Assembly (NCBI GenBank): GCA_037447655.1
Contig: JBBHKE010002599.1
Span: forward strand, 1-64,000
Length of the DNA: 64,000 nt
Direction of reading: 5' to 3'
Source: Zygnema cylindricum
Lineage: Eukaryota > Streptophyta > Zygnematophyceae > Zygnematales > Zygnemataceae
Shown: positions 52,280 through 63,630 of the stretch, one piece after another
Numbering within the stretch: position 1 is the stretch's first letter
Layout of the letters: every line of letters starts with the position of its first letter
The notes under the pieces: model-generated
The model's input: the letters and a program-made list of their open reading frames with translations, nothing else
Told to the model about the DNA's origin: nothing
The model's database searches: none
Position numbers and translations under genes: made by a program

Positions 52280-54621
52280 CAGAGGTTAATTTGTGAACAT
52301 ATATATATATATTTTTTTTTTTTTTTTGTGTTTTTTTTTTTTTTTTTTTGTGACACTTAAATTTGTGAACATATTTTTTTAATGTATTCCGTTTTTTGTA
52401 TTTGTTTTTTTTCAGAGAGCTTGGAATAGGAATAGTGGCTTATAGTCCTCTCGGTCGAGGATTTTTTTCTGGAAAAGCTGTAATCGAGGCTATAGAACCG
52501 TCAGATTTTCGAAACGTAAGTAATTTTTTTTTTATTATTATTTTCAGTGACATATTTTTCCCATGCACTTATTTATTATTGTTCCGATTTTTTTCCTAAT
52601 TTTTTAATTTTTTTCCCTTTTTTTTCTACGTTTATTTGTTTTTTTTCTCTTTTTTTTAAAGCTTATTTATTTTTTCTCTTTTTTTTTCAGTTTATTTAAT
52701 TTTTTATCTTTTTTTTTGTTAGTTTTATTTAATCTGGTGTCTAATGGTTTGGACCACTTTGGAGTTTTTGTCCACTTTTTGCTAATCTTCTGAAATAAAT
52801 TAAGCCTAAAATATTATAAAAAAAACTAACACCTTAAGAAAATCTTAACAAATTCCTTTTTATAATTTCACTCAAAAATCACACAAAAAATATATATACC
52901 GGAAATTAATCGACGAGTATTTGAGAGTCAAAAAAATAAAAAACAAAAAAATACTAATATTCATGAAAATCTAAAGGCAGTAAAAAACATAGACTCGTAC
53001 ATCCTTTCGTTAATACCCTTCTTTTTCCATTTCTTTTCTTTCTCTTTTTTTTTTTAGCAAAACCTTATTCTTGACATTTTTTTATGTTTTTTGTTTTTTA
53101 TTTTTTCACCACCAGCTAACACCGCGGTTTTCGCCCGAAAATTTGGAAAAAAATCGAACTCTTTACGAGAGAGTGGCTGAGCTGGCGGCCAAAAAAAGAA
53201 GTACACCGGGACAGCTGGCACTCGCATGGGTCCAAAATCAAGGATCAGATGTGGTCCCTATACCAGGTATAATTAATAAATAATAAATAATAATAATAAT
53301 TAATAACAAACAAGAATAAATAATAATAAACAATTATAAATAATAATAAATAATAATAATAAATAATAATAATAAACAATAATGAATAATAATAACTAAT
53401 AACAAATAATAATATCGTTTCTCCCTCTTCCTCTCAGATAAATTCAAGGATCAGATGTGGTCCCAACACCGGGTATAAATAATAAACAATAATCAACAAT
53501 AATAAATAAAATAAATAACAAATAAGAAATAATAATAAATAATAAATAATCACTTAATCACTAATTAAATAAATAAATTAAAATGACTAATTAAACAAAT
53601 AACTAAATGATTAATTAAGTAAACAACTAAATGATTGATTAAACAAATAAATTAAATGGATAATAGGAGAAGTAACTAAATGACTTGTTAAACAAATTTT
53701 TAAATGACTCATTTAACAAACAATTAAATAACTAATTAAACAAATAATTTAATGACTAATTAAACAGACTAGTAAATGGATAATTAAAAGTGAATATATA
53801 AAGGAACAAAGTATGAACGCACTAAACGAATAAGTGAACGATAGATGGATTTAGAAGAAGTTGATAGATTTTAAAATGGAATGGGTTTCCGAAAGAAATG
53901 AATCTTAGAAACGATTCTCTATTTCTCTTTCTCCCTCTCCCTCTCCCTCTGCCTCCCTCTCCCTCCCCCTCCCTCCCCCTCCCCCTCCCCCTCCCCCTTT
54001 CTCTCTCTCCTCTCTTTCTCCCTCTTTCCTCCTCTCTCCTTCCCTCTCCCTCGTTCCCTCCCTCCTTTTCTTTTGCCCTCTCCATCTCTCTTGCTCTTTT
54101 TTTTCTGTCTTTTTGTTGTCTTACTCATAGAAAGCTCAGTGGCATGACTTTCCTCTCTCTCTTTGTCCCTTTTTATATTTTTGTCGACCTCTTCACCATC
54201 CCCTATCCCCCTCTCCCTTTCCGTCTCCATTCTTACTCCCCTCCCTCTCCCTCTCTCTAACTCCCTCTCCCCTACGCTAGCTTTCTCCCCACGCTCCCTT
54301 GCCTGCAAAATCCCTAACTTTTCCCATCATTCTTGCAAATCCCAAAGAAATTGAGCTCCGTTTTCTTTCTATTTTTTCTTTTCCTTTTCTTTAATTTTTT
54401 CCTTTAATTTTCCTATTTTAGGAACCACCAAACTGGCAAATTTGGAGGAGAATATCGCCTCGCTTTCCGTACATTTGACCTCTGAAGAAATTTCCGAAAT
54501 ATCGGCGGCGGTTCCATTATCGGAAGTTTCCGGGCTTCGCTATCCGGAATTCTTTATGGACAAAAGTTTTCATAACTCTGAAACGCCTCCTTTCGATACA
54601 TGGAAAGGATCGGAACAGTAA
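48674..54621 (+). CDS. Aldo-keto reductase (plant perakine-reductase/AKR13-like)
   Basis: Seven exons: 48674-48686, 49760-49965, 50250-50450, 51277-51449, 52416-52515, 53116-53266 and 54422-54621. All introns are GT-AG and the total is 1044 bases, giving 347 residues, the usual size. The tiny first exon encodes MAEI plus one base and joins in phase to '[20 protein letters not shown]'. The catalytic tetrad is visible: Asp57 and Tyr62 in 'FLDTADIYG', Lys87 in 'IATKFG', His129 in 'LYYQHRVD'. '[19 protein letters not shown]', '[19 protein letters not shown]' and the terminal '[12 protein letters not shown]' are family hallmarks of the NADPH site. It reduces aldehydes or ketones with NADPH in the cytosol; the substrate cannot be told. 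Introns hold GA- and CT-rich tracts, poly-T, AAT repeats and decayed copies of exon ends. A Helitron-like end lies about 125 bp upstream, so the promoter may be transposon-derived. Confidence 0.93.
49966..50165. repeat. Purine-rich (GAGGGA)n tract in intron 1-2 of the reductase
   Basis: GAGGGAG/GAGCGAG words directly after the donor at 49966. Open frames on both strands here are artefacts. It is complementary in composition to the CT-rich tract at 53925-54070 in a later intron. Confidence 0.85.
51544..52006 (+). repeat. Four decayed copies of the end of reductase exon 51277-51449
   Basis: The last 40 or so exon bases plus donor (original 51407-51465) recur at about 51544-51600, 51700-51755, 51818-51875 and 51953-52006, each with recognisable 'ggac.c.agacgtcgaaga' and 'aattcctacttgtcggtaag' relatives. 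Spacing is about 130-160 bp, so downstream intron sequence was duplicated too. The second copy reads TCGGGAAG where the donor was; the last copy keeps TCG|GTAAG and has a 'tttattttccag' acceptor-like sequence before it. Confidence 0.8.
52175..52400. repeat. Poly-T rich segment of a reductase intron
   Basis: Runs of 10 to 30 T with short interruptions and one (TA)n patch, ending in the acceptor of the exon at 52416. Confidence 0.8.
53281..53560. repeat. AAT/ATAA microsatellite in a reductase intron with a decayed exon copy
   Basis: (AAT)n-like sequence 53281-53410 and 53475-53560. Between them, 53438-53475 carries 'caaggatcagatgtggtccc', a copy of the end of the preceding exon (53116-53266), preceded by 'tcttcctctcag' and followed by GTATAA as in the original. 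Confidence 0.75.
53925..54070. repeat. CT-rich tract in the last reductase intron
   Basis: (CTCCCT)n-type sequence. Pyrimidine-rich on the coding strand and thus complementary to the purine tract in intron 1-2. Confidence 0.8.
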
Positions 54622-54632
54622 ATAAGAAAATA

Positions 54633-54840
54633 AGAGGGAGAGAGGGAAGGAGAGGGAAGGAGAGGGAAGGAGAGGGAAAGAGAGGGAGGGAGAGAGAATG
54701 AGGTGGGGGAGAAGGAGAGGGAGAGGGAGAGGGAGAGGGAGAGGGAGAGGAGAGGGAGAGGGAGAGGGAGAGGGAGAGGGAGAGGGAGAGGGAGAGGGAG
54801 AGGGAGAGTGAGAGGGAGAGGGAGATGGAGAGGGAGATGT
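54633..54840. repeat. Purine-rich (GAGGGA)n tract after the reductase stop
   Basis: Begins about 12 bp after the stop codon, so it is probably in the 3' untranslated region. A regular 6-bp GAGGGA period is clear from about 54715 to 54835. Confidence 0.9.
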
Positions 54841-57800
54841 TGGAACATCATGCGAATTGGTGGTTCCGTTGGGTTCGCATCACTTGAACGAAATCGGTTT
54901 AGTATGTTGTTTTGGTTTTTTTTCATATCGTGCGGTATAGATGTTCCTTTGTGTGTTACGGTACGGGACACAAGTTGTTTCGTTTTTTTTCGTGGAAAGC
55001 TTGTCTACGTTTCATTGAGCGTTTTTCCTATTGTTAAATATCGGTCAAATTTTGCCTTGTTTATGTTTGTGGAGGAATAGTGGAGAATCAGTCGCAAGCT
55101 TTGCCTTGTACACTAAGTTAGACTTCAGGTTCGCTGAAAGGTTTAGTGAGGAAGAAATGTTGTAAGAGTGAGAAAAGATTTAGCGGAACATGAGTTTTGG
55201 GTCGATGCTCGTGTGTCCATCGTAATTTTATTTGTGTTATGCTTCCACTTGTATTGTGCAAAATCTTGTTATTGGTCCTATCAATTGGTATCGGAAAAAA
55301 ATAGTGTTCTACTTTGTGAGTGAGTGAGTGAAAGAGAGTGATGGGAGAGAAGAAAAATACACCATCTCTGTCGTCGGGCTGTTGGACCCCATCGGAACCT
55401 CCGAAAGGTCCTCCTTCTCCAAAAGTATACCCCACATCGTTATTAGTGTTAAAGAAAAAGTAGTATAAATGCAAAATTAGAATCAATAATACTAATTTAG
55501 TGCAAGGTGACGTGGTGGATTTTGGTCCACTTCTTTAAATAACGTTGTTAACTCTATTTTGTGATTTTTGGCCAAAAAAAGCCGTGATAGGATTAGTGTT
55601 ATTAACACTAACAACGATGGGCAGTGTACCTTCTCGCGAGCCCAGTGACAAAGCATTCGGTTTTATAAGTTAGTGCGTTGTATGAGGTGTCACTTCCGAT
55701 TGACCTTTTCGGATTGGATAGGGTTATGAGGGGAGTAGTAGTTTGGCGCGTTTGTGATTTTCTGGAAGACTTGGTGAAATAGATTGAAAGGATCAACCAA
55801 ACCATAAAAAAAAAGGAAGAAAGGGAAAAGCCTATGACGAAGGAACTGTAATTTTGTGGAGGAGGAAACAAAATTCAGTTTTAGTGAAAGTTGGAAGAGT
55901 AAAGATGAATGCTGCACAGAAAACTATTTGCAGTATGAAAAAAATGTAAAAATCAGTACAATTTACACTATCCTGAAATTGAATGTGGACTTCAGTTTGG
56001 ATTTTTCACCTTGTCGACCCATTGTTGCCTCATTCCGCTCATCATAAAACTCCAATGTAAATTGAATTCAGAGTTAATTTTAGTTAAAGTAACACTTCAC
56101 CAAAAAATAGGAAAACGTTTTTGCGCGTGTCACACCATTTTGAACATTTTTGCATGGGGTAGAGTAAACGTTTTTTTTTTTTTTTTTTTCTACCCTACAG
56201 ATGTATGGAGAAAAAATGTAGGGGGATCCTTTGCGAAAGTCTACGCCGTCATCGCCATTCCCTTTCCCTTTTCAATTCTTCACTTTCCCTCTTCTTGGAA
56301 TGAAACACAACTAAAATGGTATGAAATACAAGAGCTCTTAGAAATATTGTTTTGATTATCTTTGGACGTAGTTTGGTGACTGGTTAAGTGAGAAATTACA
56401 AAAAAAAAAAACAACCATAGTTGAAAGTCTTAAAGCTAGTAATATCGACGCCTTCACAAGCATGACATCATAATGCCACAAAAACCTAAACATCTACAGT
56501 TTCATAAACATTTAAATCTAATCGACGTTTATATTTTTGAATCTTCAAAAATTATAGGACACTTGAACACCCTAAAAAACAATCTGTAAAGTTTTAAGTG
56601 AAAAACAAAGCTACATCTATAAGTAATAGCTACATGGTCACACACCATAACAGTATCAATGAAATCCGTTCGATACGCAACAATATTTTATACAATGACC
56701 TTTATTGAGAAAATGCGATGGAACCATTGGAGTACATGGGAACAAAAGGAAGGAAAAGGCAAAACCAAGACTAAAAAACGAACATGGGAGTAAATATACT
56801 AACATGAGTAACCTTGCAAGGTATTCATTATATTTCGTTCCATTTTACAATTCATCCAGTTTGATTAATTTTCAAATCAGATTGATACATAGTTCAAATT
56901 TTTGCTCAATATCGAAGGATTTTGACGTCATAAAAACTAACATTGGAAATACTATTAGAAAGCTGCATATTTGTAACGTTAGCGCATTTTTTTTGGGTTC
57001 AAAAGAGAAAAACAACGAAAAGAAAAACATGTCTATTCGTCATAATTCCACAAATCAAAACACGTAGGGAGTTGCGAACTATAGAATGAAAAGAGAGACT
57101 CTTTAAATTTTACATTTAGGAAGTGAACAAATGTCTTTAGTATTGGTGAAATGATTCCCGAGGAAGTCCTAGAAATAACATAGATATTGGAAGGTTTAAT
57201 ATTTAGGAAGGAAAAAAAGTTATCATTATATCAAACACAACCAACATTGTGTCGGTACATACGTTAGAAAAAGAGAACAAAAGTTTTGACAATTTGAGAA
57301 GCAAATAAATAAATAATAAACGCATGAACAACTTAAAAATGTCAATAACAACATTTCCAAACTAAAATACTAAATGTTCATGATCGTGTGCATGCATCCG
57401 TACATCCTTTGTGACTTGTACAAACAATTATGCCTTCAATAATAGCTCATTTTTTTGTGGGCACCCCCCCTATTAGTGTCGAAACCCCTCCAATACCCCT
57501 CCAATAGGAGTTTTTGTCCCTCCAATTTTGTTTCTACCCCTTTAGTGGGTGTGGATATATCTATCCCTCCAATTTTTTGTCTATACTCCTCCAATTTCTA
57601 TTCGCACACCCCCCATTTTCGTCTCTACTCCAATTTTTGTTTCCACACACCCCCCCCGGAGTTTGTGACTATCCCCTCGATCCTTGGCAATGTGGTTTGC
57701 GATCGATGTTGGGACGGCGAGAATTCTGCCATCCTCCCTATTTCTCTCCCTTTACCCTTCCTACACAGGACGAGTCGCTTTTCGGGTGCAGGTGGGTGGT

Positions 57801-58488
57801 GAACAAGAAATAGTGTAGTAATAAATGTGGATTAATTACCTTTTAAAAACTGTAGATATCTTGCATATGAATACAAAATTAGTGTGGGCTAAAGGGTTTT
57901 ATATTTTAAAGAGACAAGATCTCAAACCTTGCACAATGGTTTGAGAAAATTTAGAGATTGTTATTGTTATTTTTATTTTGATTTGAGGGCATTGAAAAAG
58001 CTTGGGAATATTTTTTTTTTGGTTGGATGTGAAAAATTGTGAAGAGAAATCTACCACACGAGTATGGAAATCGAGACTCTAAAAAAAAAATTGGTGACAC
58101 GTGTCTAGTTTTTGCTATAAAGTTAGAAATGACGTGTACGCCAAAGTTAATTATAGGTAATGCAAATTCTTCAAGAAATTCTTCATAAAAAACCCTAAAA
58201 AAACCCCTTAAAAACCCTGTACATCTTAGTAGGAGATAATGGATGATGTGTAGGAGGGATCATGTTGTGGTTTATTTAAATTTCACAAAACAATTCCACA
58301 ATCTTACCTAACCTTTATTTGTTATATCTGTTATATCTGGTATTATGTTTTTTATCTGTTATCTGGATCATGTTGTGGTTTGTTTAAATTTCACAAAACA
58401 ATTCCACAATCGTACCTAGCCTTTATTTGTACAATTATATATATGTACTATATTACTATATTAAAATTTTCATATTGTTATAGGAAAC

Positions 58489-58525
<37 letters not shown>

Positions 58526-59101
58526 CATGTAATAATTATATTGTATCCTATATTTCTAGGTGAGTGTGAATTACAACATTAATTATACGACAGGAGCACC
58601 ATATCTTACGATGGGAGCTTTTCGGTAAGCTTTTTTGAGACTTTAAGACGTGTGTTGTTGTATTCTTTCTTTATTTACATGGATTCTTTAACTTTTACTT
58701 TATTTGTTTGTCGTGACACCCATAACTATAGATGAGATCAAAAATAATGGCTGCGGTTTGTATTCTCATGGTTGGCGCATTCGCTGAAAAATATAATGCT
58801 CATTTTTTTGTGTCAATGTCATTCAAAAAAATGTCAAAAACATTCATTCATTCATTCATTCGTTTTTTTGTTTTTTGTTTTATTTTTTGTTTTTTTTGTC
58901 ATTTCCAAACAAGTGAGATTGGAGTGCAGGTCAGAATCCTATGAGAGATTGTTGAGATTGTGTACTGGAACTAGTGTATTGTGATTGGATGTATCTTATA
59001 ACTTTGAATAAAAGGTTCCAATGTTGTTTTAATTTTGAGCAACGAATGGAGAAAGATGCCAATTTGTGTCCTAATGACGTATTTCCGAGAAGTCATTTAG
59101 G
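54841..59101. other. Gene-poor AT-rich DNA
   Basis: No open frame resembles a protein. Recognisable items are a TAACACTAACAACGATGGGC motif (about 55604), poly-T at about 56170-56190, a C-rich minisatellite at 57460-57680, a repeated 55-bp stretch ('ggatcatgttgtggttt.ttt' at about 58258 and 58368), and TA/TG dinucleotide repeats at about 58490-58520. Confidence 0.55.
57464..57680. repeat. C-rich minisatellite
   Basis: A degenerate unit of about 25-30 bp of type 'cccctccaattttngtntct' is repeated about eight times. Confidence 0.6.
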
Positions 59102-60230
59102 GTGATTTTTTCAAATTCATTCGACGCGTTTATTAACATTTTCTATAATGACCCGTCTCATGTCACCTTGTACGATTTGACTAAACGTCTCATACATGGA
59201 AAAAAGCCTCCGCCATTAAACACACCTGACGTGTTAGTTGAGAGAATGACACTAACAATTTTTTTAGAAAAACTTCCTATTTTGCAAAATTTGTACTTTT
59301 TTTGCAAATCCTTCAACAAAAGAGACCACCTACTGGACGCTTGCCGCAAATGTGAAAAGGACCGTATAGCTGGGGTTGCTCCACAAACAAATCCAACAAA
59401 TCATAATCCGAAACAATTTGTGAATCCTCGTATGGCGATGGCGCACCTTGGTCAAATTCCGTACACGCACAATGCATTTAATAATTCTCAAAATTCATGA
59501 TTTCAATGAAAGTAGTTTGATTTCTATAATGGTTGTGTAATTAGCAAAATATCATGTCTTCTTTCTCCTTCGAGTTCTTCTTGTTCTCAAAACCCCTCTT
59601 GAACGCATTCATATTGATGTGTGTGGACTGATGCACATTCCAAACATGAGTGGTGCCATGTAATTCATTAATTTTATTGATGATCACTCTTTTTTTATTT
59701 ATTCTTAATTTATGAAACATAAATCTAAGTTTTCCACTTATTTAAAACATTTTTGAACTCTCGCTGAAAACCATTTGTCCCATCGCATTAAAACTTTATG
59801 CACGGATAATGGGGGAAGTACATACCTCGTGCTTTCTCTGAATTTTTATAACTGTATGCCATTATTCACCACACTATTTCTCCCCATAGTTCTCACACGA
59901 ATCTTGGTATGACTCGCTCTATTCTTCATGCTCTTTCTTTACCCTCAAAATTTATAGGTGAAGCACTACTAACCTCATCTTGTGCGCGAAAGAGGTCCTT
60001 AACTCTTGCCCTTCCTAACATAACCCCTTTTGGGGAGTGGCACAACAAAAAATCCGATAGTTTTTATCTTCGCATTTTTAGTAGTGGGGTTTATTACAAA
60101 GTTTTCGGTAAAGCGGATGAAAAATTAGGAGCTCGCGCCATTCGTGATAGTTTTTGTCGACTATTCCCCAAATTCGAAAACATATTAAATTTGGTGTCCC
60201 ACATCCCTTCGTATTGTCACCACTTGTGAC
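59102..60230 (+). pseudogene. Dead Copia fragment (gag zinc knuckle and integrase)
   Basis: An open piece at 59102-59500 resembles Copia gag, ending in a degenerate zinc knuckle ('CKSFNKRDHLLDACRKC', missing one Cys). From about 59585 an integrase follows in shifting frames: 'HIDVCGLMHIPNMSG', a 'FIDDHSFF' motif, 'TLCTDNGG', then 'LPSKFIGEALLTS', 'ALPNITPFGEWHNKKSD' and 'LRIFSSG'. Many stops and frameshifts. No LTR was recognised around it. Confidence 0.75.
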
Positions 60231-60776
60231 GCCATTTTTAACAAATGACACTTATACAAAAACTAATTCACGATTTCCCCCTCACTCTTTTAACTTAATA
60301 AAAAAAAATGAAAATGAAGGAATCCAAGGAAAAAGAAAGAGGAAAGCACAATGTGGAAGGAGAAGGAAGAAGAGAGAATGTGAGATAGAAATGCTTGATG
60401 CTTTGAAGGTACAAGAGAACTCGTTAGGCGGTTTGGAAACAAGTGAGAGTGGCACAATCAGAAAATTGAGATAAGAGACAAACGGCTAAAAGATAAGAGA
60501 TAACGTAAATCCTAAGATCTACACTGAATTTTCTAAATCCGTCTTAGAACAAAAATGAGACACGGGTTTTATGCCACACACGTAGAGTCTATTTAAACCA
60601 TAAATTGATTCCTACAAGTGATAAACAAACGCTTTTTTTTTTACCAGTAATTTTGTAGTTGGGTGCATGTTCCATTTAAATGTCTTCATGATGATTGTCA
60701 TTAAAAAAAACCATTTTTACGTCCAGTTGCTAAAGCTCCCAAATTTATTTAAATTTGGTCTTTCTAATTATTTATC
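60231..60776. other. Spacer, no gene seen
   Basis: AT-rich sequence with a GA-rich patch at about 60315-60385. Nothing recognisable. Confidence 0.5.
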
Positions 60777-61660
60777 CCCAGCGTACGAGCCCTGGATGGG
60801 TCCTCTGGACCTTAAAAATCCTAAAACCCAAAAACGATAAAAAACCCTAAAAACCTTAAAAACCCTAATAACCCTCAGTAACCCTGTTTTTATTTAAATT
60901 AGGTGATTTTAATTATTTATCCTCAGCGTACGAGCCCTGAAAGGGACCTAAAAAACCTTAAAAACCCTAAAAACCTTTAAACCCTAATAATCCCCAGAAA
61001 CCTTTGGTCTTTTTAATTTTTTATCCCCAGCGTACGAGCCCTGGAAGGATCCTCTGGACCTTAAAAAACTATATAACTCAAAAACCCTAAAAATCCCTAA
61101 AAACCCTAAAACCCTAAAAACTCTTAGAAACTCTAATTTTATTTGAATTTGGTATTTTTTAATATTATCCCCAGTGTACGGGTCCTGAAAGGGTCCTCTT
61201 GACCTTTAAAAACCCTAAAACCCTAAAATTCCTAAAATTCCTAAAAAACTCTAAAAAACCCTAAAATCCTAATAACCCTCGTTTACCCTGTTTTTACTTA
61301 AATTTGGTGATTTTAATTATTTATCCCCAGCATACGAGCCCTGAAAGTGACCTCTGAACCTTAAAAAACTCTGTAACTCAAAAACCCTAAAAAACCCTAA
61401 AAAACCTAAACCCTAAAACTCTCAGAAACCCTGATTGTATTTTAATTTGGTCTTTTTACTTATTTATCCCCAGCGTACGAGCCCTGGAAGGGTCCTCTAG
61501 ACCTTGAAAAACCCTAAAAGGCTACAACCCTAAAAAACCATAAAAAACCTTAAAAACCCTAAAAACCTTTAAACCCTAATAACTCTCAGAAACCCTATTT
61601 ATATTTTAATTTGGTCTTTCTACTTATTTATCCTCAGCGTACGAGCCCTGGAAGAGACCT
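60777..61660. repeat. Tandem array with CCCTAAA-rich units
   Basis: Seven units of about 100-165 bp, each with a core 'ccccagcgtacgagccctgg' relative (at about 60777, 60921, 61027, 61171, 61325, 61466 and 61631) followed by 'aaaaaccctaaaaccctaaa'-type runs and 'atttaaatttggt'. A partial unit recurs at 62396-62460. The telomere-like word is degenerate and mixed with cttaaa, so it is an interspersed satellite rather than a telomere. Confidence 0.85.
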
Positions 61661-62640
61661 CTGATATATCGTACCGAGACCAACATAAATTATCGCGATA
61701 TATAGTATTTTTTAAATTTAATATTTTTATTTTTTTATATAATATGTTATTTTAGCGAAAAAGTCAAATTGTCTAATACGCCACGTACGCCGTGATTTTC
61801 GTTCCGACGCCGCAAAATGTAACCGACAAAAAAGTACTAATTCTATAATTCTAATGATTACTTATTTGGGGTATGGTTACACGAGGAAGTCTCTGTAATA
61901 GTACGGACAACAAAATTTATGTATTACAGAGGCCTCGGGTACATCAAGTATCGTTTGTAAATAAGTTTTACATACGTGTTCTGATATGAGTGGTTCCACG
62001 TAAGCTAACTATCAAATCTAAAAAATCATCAAATATCTGGAAACCGACCTTTTTCGTCTGGAAAATCGTACTTGCGTATGACGTACGTGTACTTCACAAG
62101 TGTACCTCATAGATCTCCTTCAATCTGCTGACTTTCAGGAAAAAACCGTATTTCTTTCCGGCAAAGATTTTACAGTCACTTTGTCAGGAGTCACGTGACT
62201 TTGATAACCTGTGAGATTTTTTTTTTTTTTTTTTAAAGCTTCGATATATCGGCGATACGATATATCGCAAATATATCGGCGATGTATCGCGATGATTTGA
62301 AATTCGATATATCGAAGCGATATATCGATTATCGGGTACCTGAAATTCGATATATATCGAATATCGGCAAACGGTCCTCGATACCCAACACTACATAAAA
62401 CCCTAATAACCCTCAGAAACCCTATTATTATTTAAATTTGGTCTTTCTAATTATTTATCCTAGTGTTGTGTATCGGTAAGGATTTGCCGACAACCGATAT
62501 GGGCCTTTTTTCGGGTAGCCGATAATAGATACATTGGTACGATATATCGTTATCGGTATTATCGCCGATAAATACCCGTTATTTATCGGTTTTTATCGGC
62601 GATAACACCGATATCGATAACTATTGGCGATATCTGTACG
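61661..62640. repeat. Palindromic CGATATATCG-rich repeats
   Basis: Clusters of self-complementary words such as 'cgatatatcg' and 'atatcggcgat' at 61661-61710, 62240-62400 and 62463-62640. A related copy is at 63507-63630, starting 'tgttgggtatcaagggcatg', the inverse of 'gatacccaacact' at 62382. Confidence 0.7.
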
Positions 62641-63506
62641 GACCGTACAGATAAATGTACGGCTAGTACACTCAACTGTACGTGTTATTCCCCGGACGTG
62701 CCGCGGACCCCCTTCCCCCCGATTTCGATAAAAAATCGTGATATTTCCTTCATTATTTCTAATTTAAGGGGGTTTTACTTGGGTACCCCTTCCAGAATGT
62801 CCTTTTGACTGTTAGTTTTTTATAAACAAGACAAAATGAGCCCGTTACACGGGCAAGGTTCGTGTTTGTGTGTTTATGCTTGTATAGAGTTTTTAGCCAG
62901 TGTAATGGTTTGAGCCCTTATTGTCCAATTCGTGCGGATTTTGATTTTTTTTCCGATTTTTAACGTTGTATTCGCGACTTTCATACTTTTCTTAAAATCC
63001 GTTTAGTTTTCGCTGTACGAACATATTCGAAAATGTACGGAGTGCGTAATCATAGAAAATCCTTAAAAAATCTAAAAATGTACGGAAAGTAAATAGAATT
63101 GTACAGTAATATATGGAAATTGTATCATACCAAGCCTAATGGTACAACATTTTTTTGGCAGTCGTACTCAAATATAAAGGAATGCACAACAATGTACCTT
63201 AGAAACCCTACAATCCCCCCTTTAATTACCCTAATATATACGAAAATGTACGACCACTGTACGTAACAGCACGAAAAGTGTAGCGCAACTGTATTGAAAT
63301 ATACGGGAATGTACGGAAATGTACCCTAGAAAACCTAAAATATATAACCCTAACATGTACAAAAACTACGGACGATGTACTTACATGTATGAAAAGTGTG
63401 GGGCAGTTATACTCAAACATATGGAATGTAAAGAAATGTACTATAAAGCCCGAAAAATCCCTTAAATAACCCTTAAAGGTGCAAAATGTAGGGACATTGT
63501 CAGTAA
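62641..63506. repeat. Repeat-rich DNA with GTAC-dense units of about 123 bp
   Basis: A reversed, decayed Helitron-like end lies at about 62833-62890. From about 63110 to 63480, three units of about 123 bp recur (similar blocks at 63160, 63284 and 63406, each with 'act.aaatata.gg.atg'). 'tgtacgg' words are very frequent. The minus-strand open frame at 63226-63630 is not a recognisable protein. Confidence 0.6.
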
Positions 63507-63630
63507 TGTTGGGTATCAAGGGCATGTTGCCGATATTCGGTATATATCGAATTTCTGGTACGCGAGATTCGATATATCGTTTCGATATATCGAGAAGCAA
63601 AATATCGCGATATTTTTGTGATATATACAA

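Noticed and set aside
56705-57067. 120-codon plus-strand frame
   Set aside because: AT-rich, no similarity to known families and no splice or codon-use support.
60777-61660. True telomere or interstitial telomere
   Set aside because: CCCTAAA words are degenerate and interleaved with a regular non-telomeric core.
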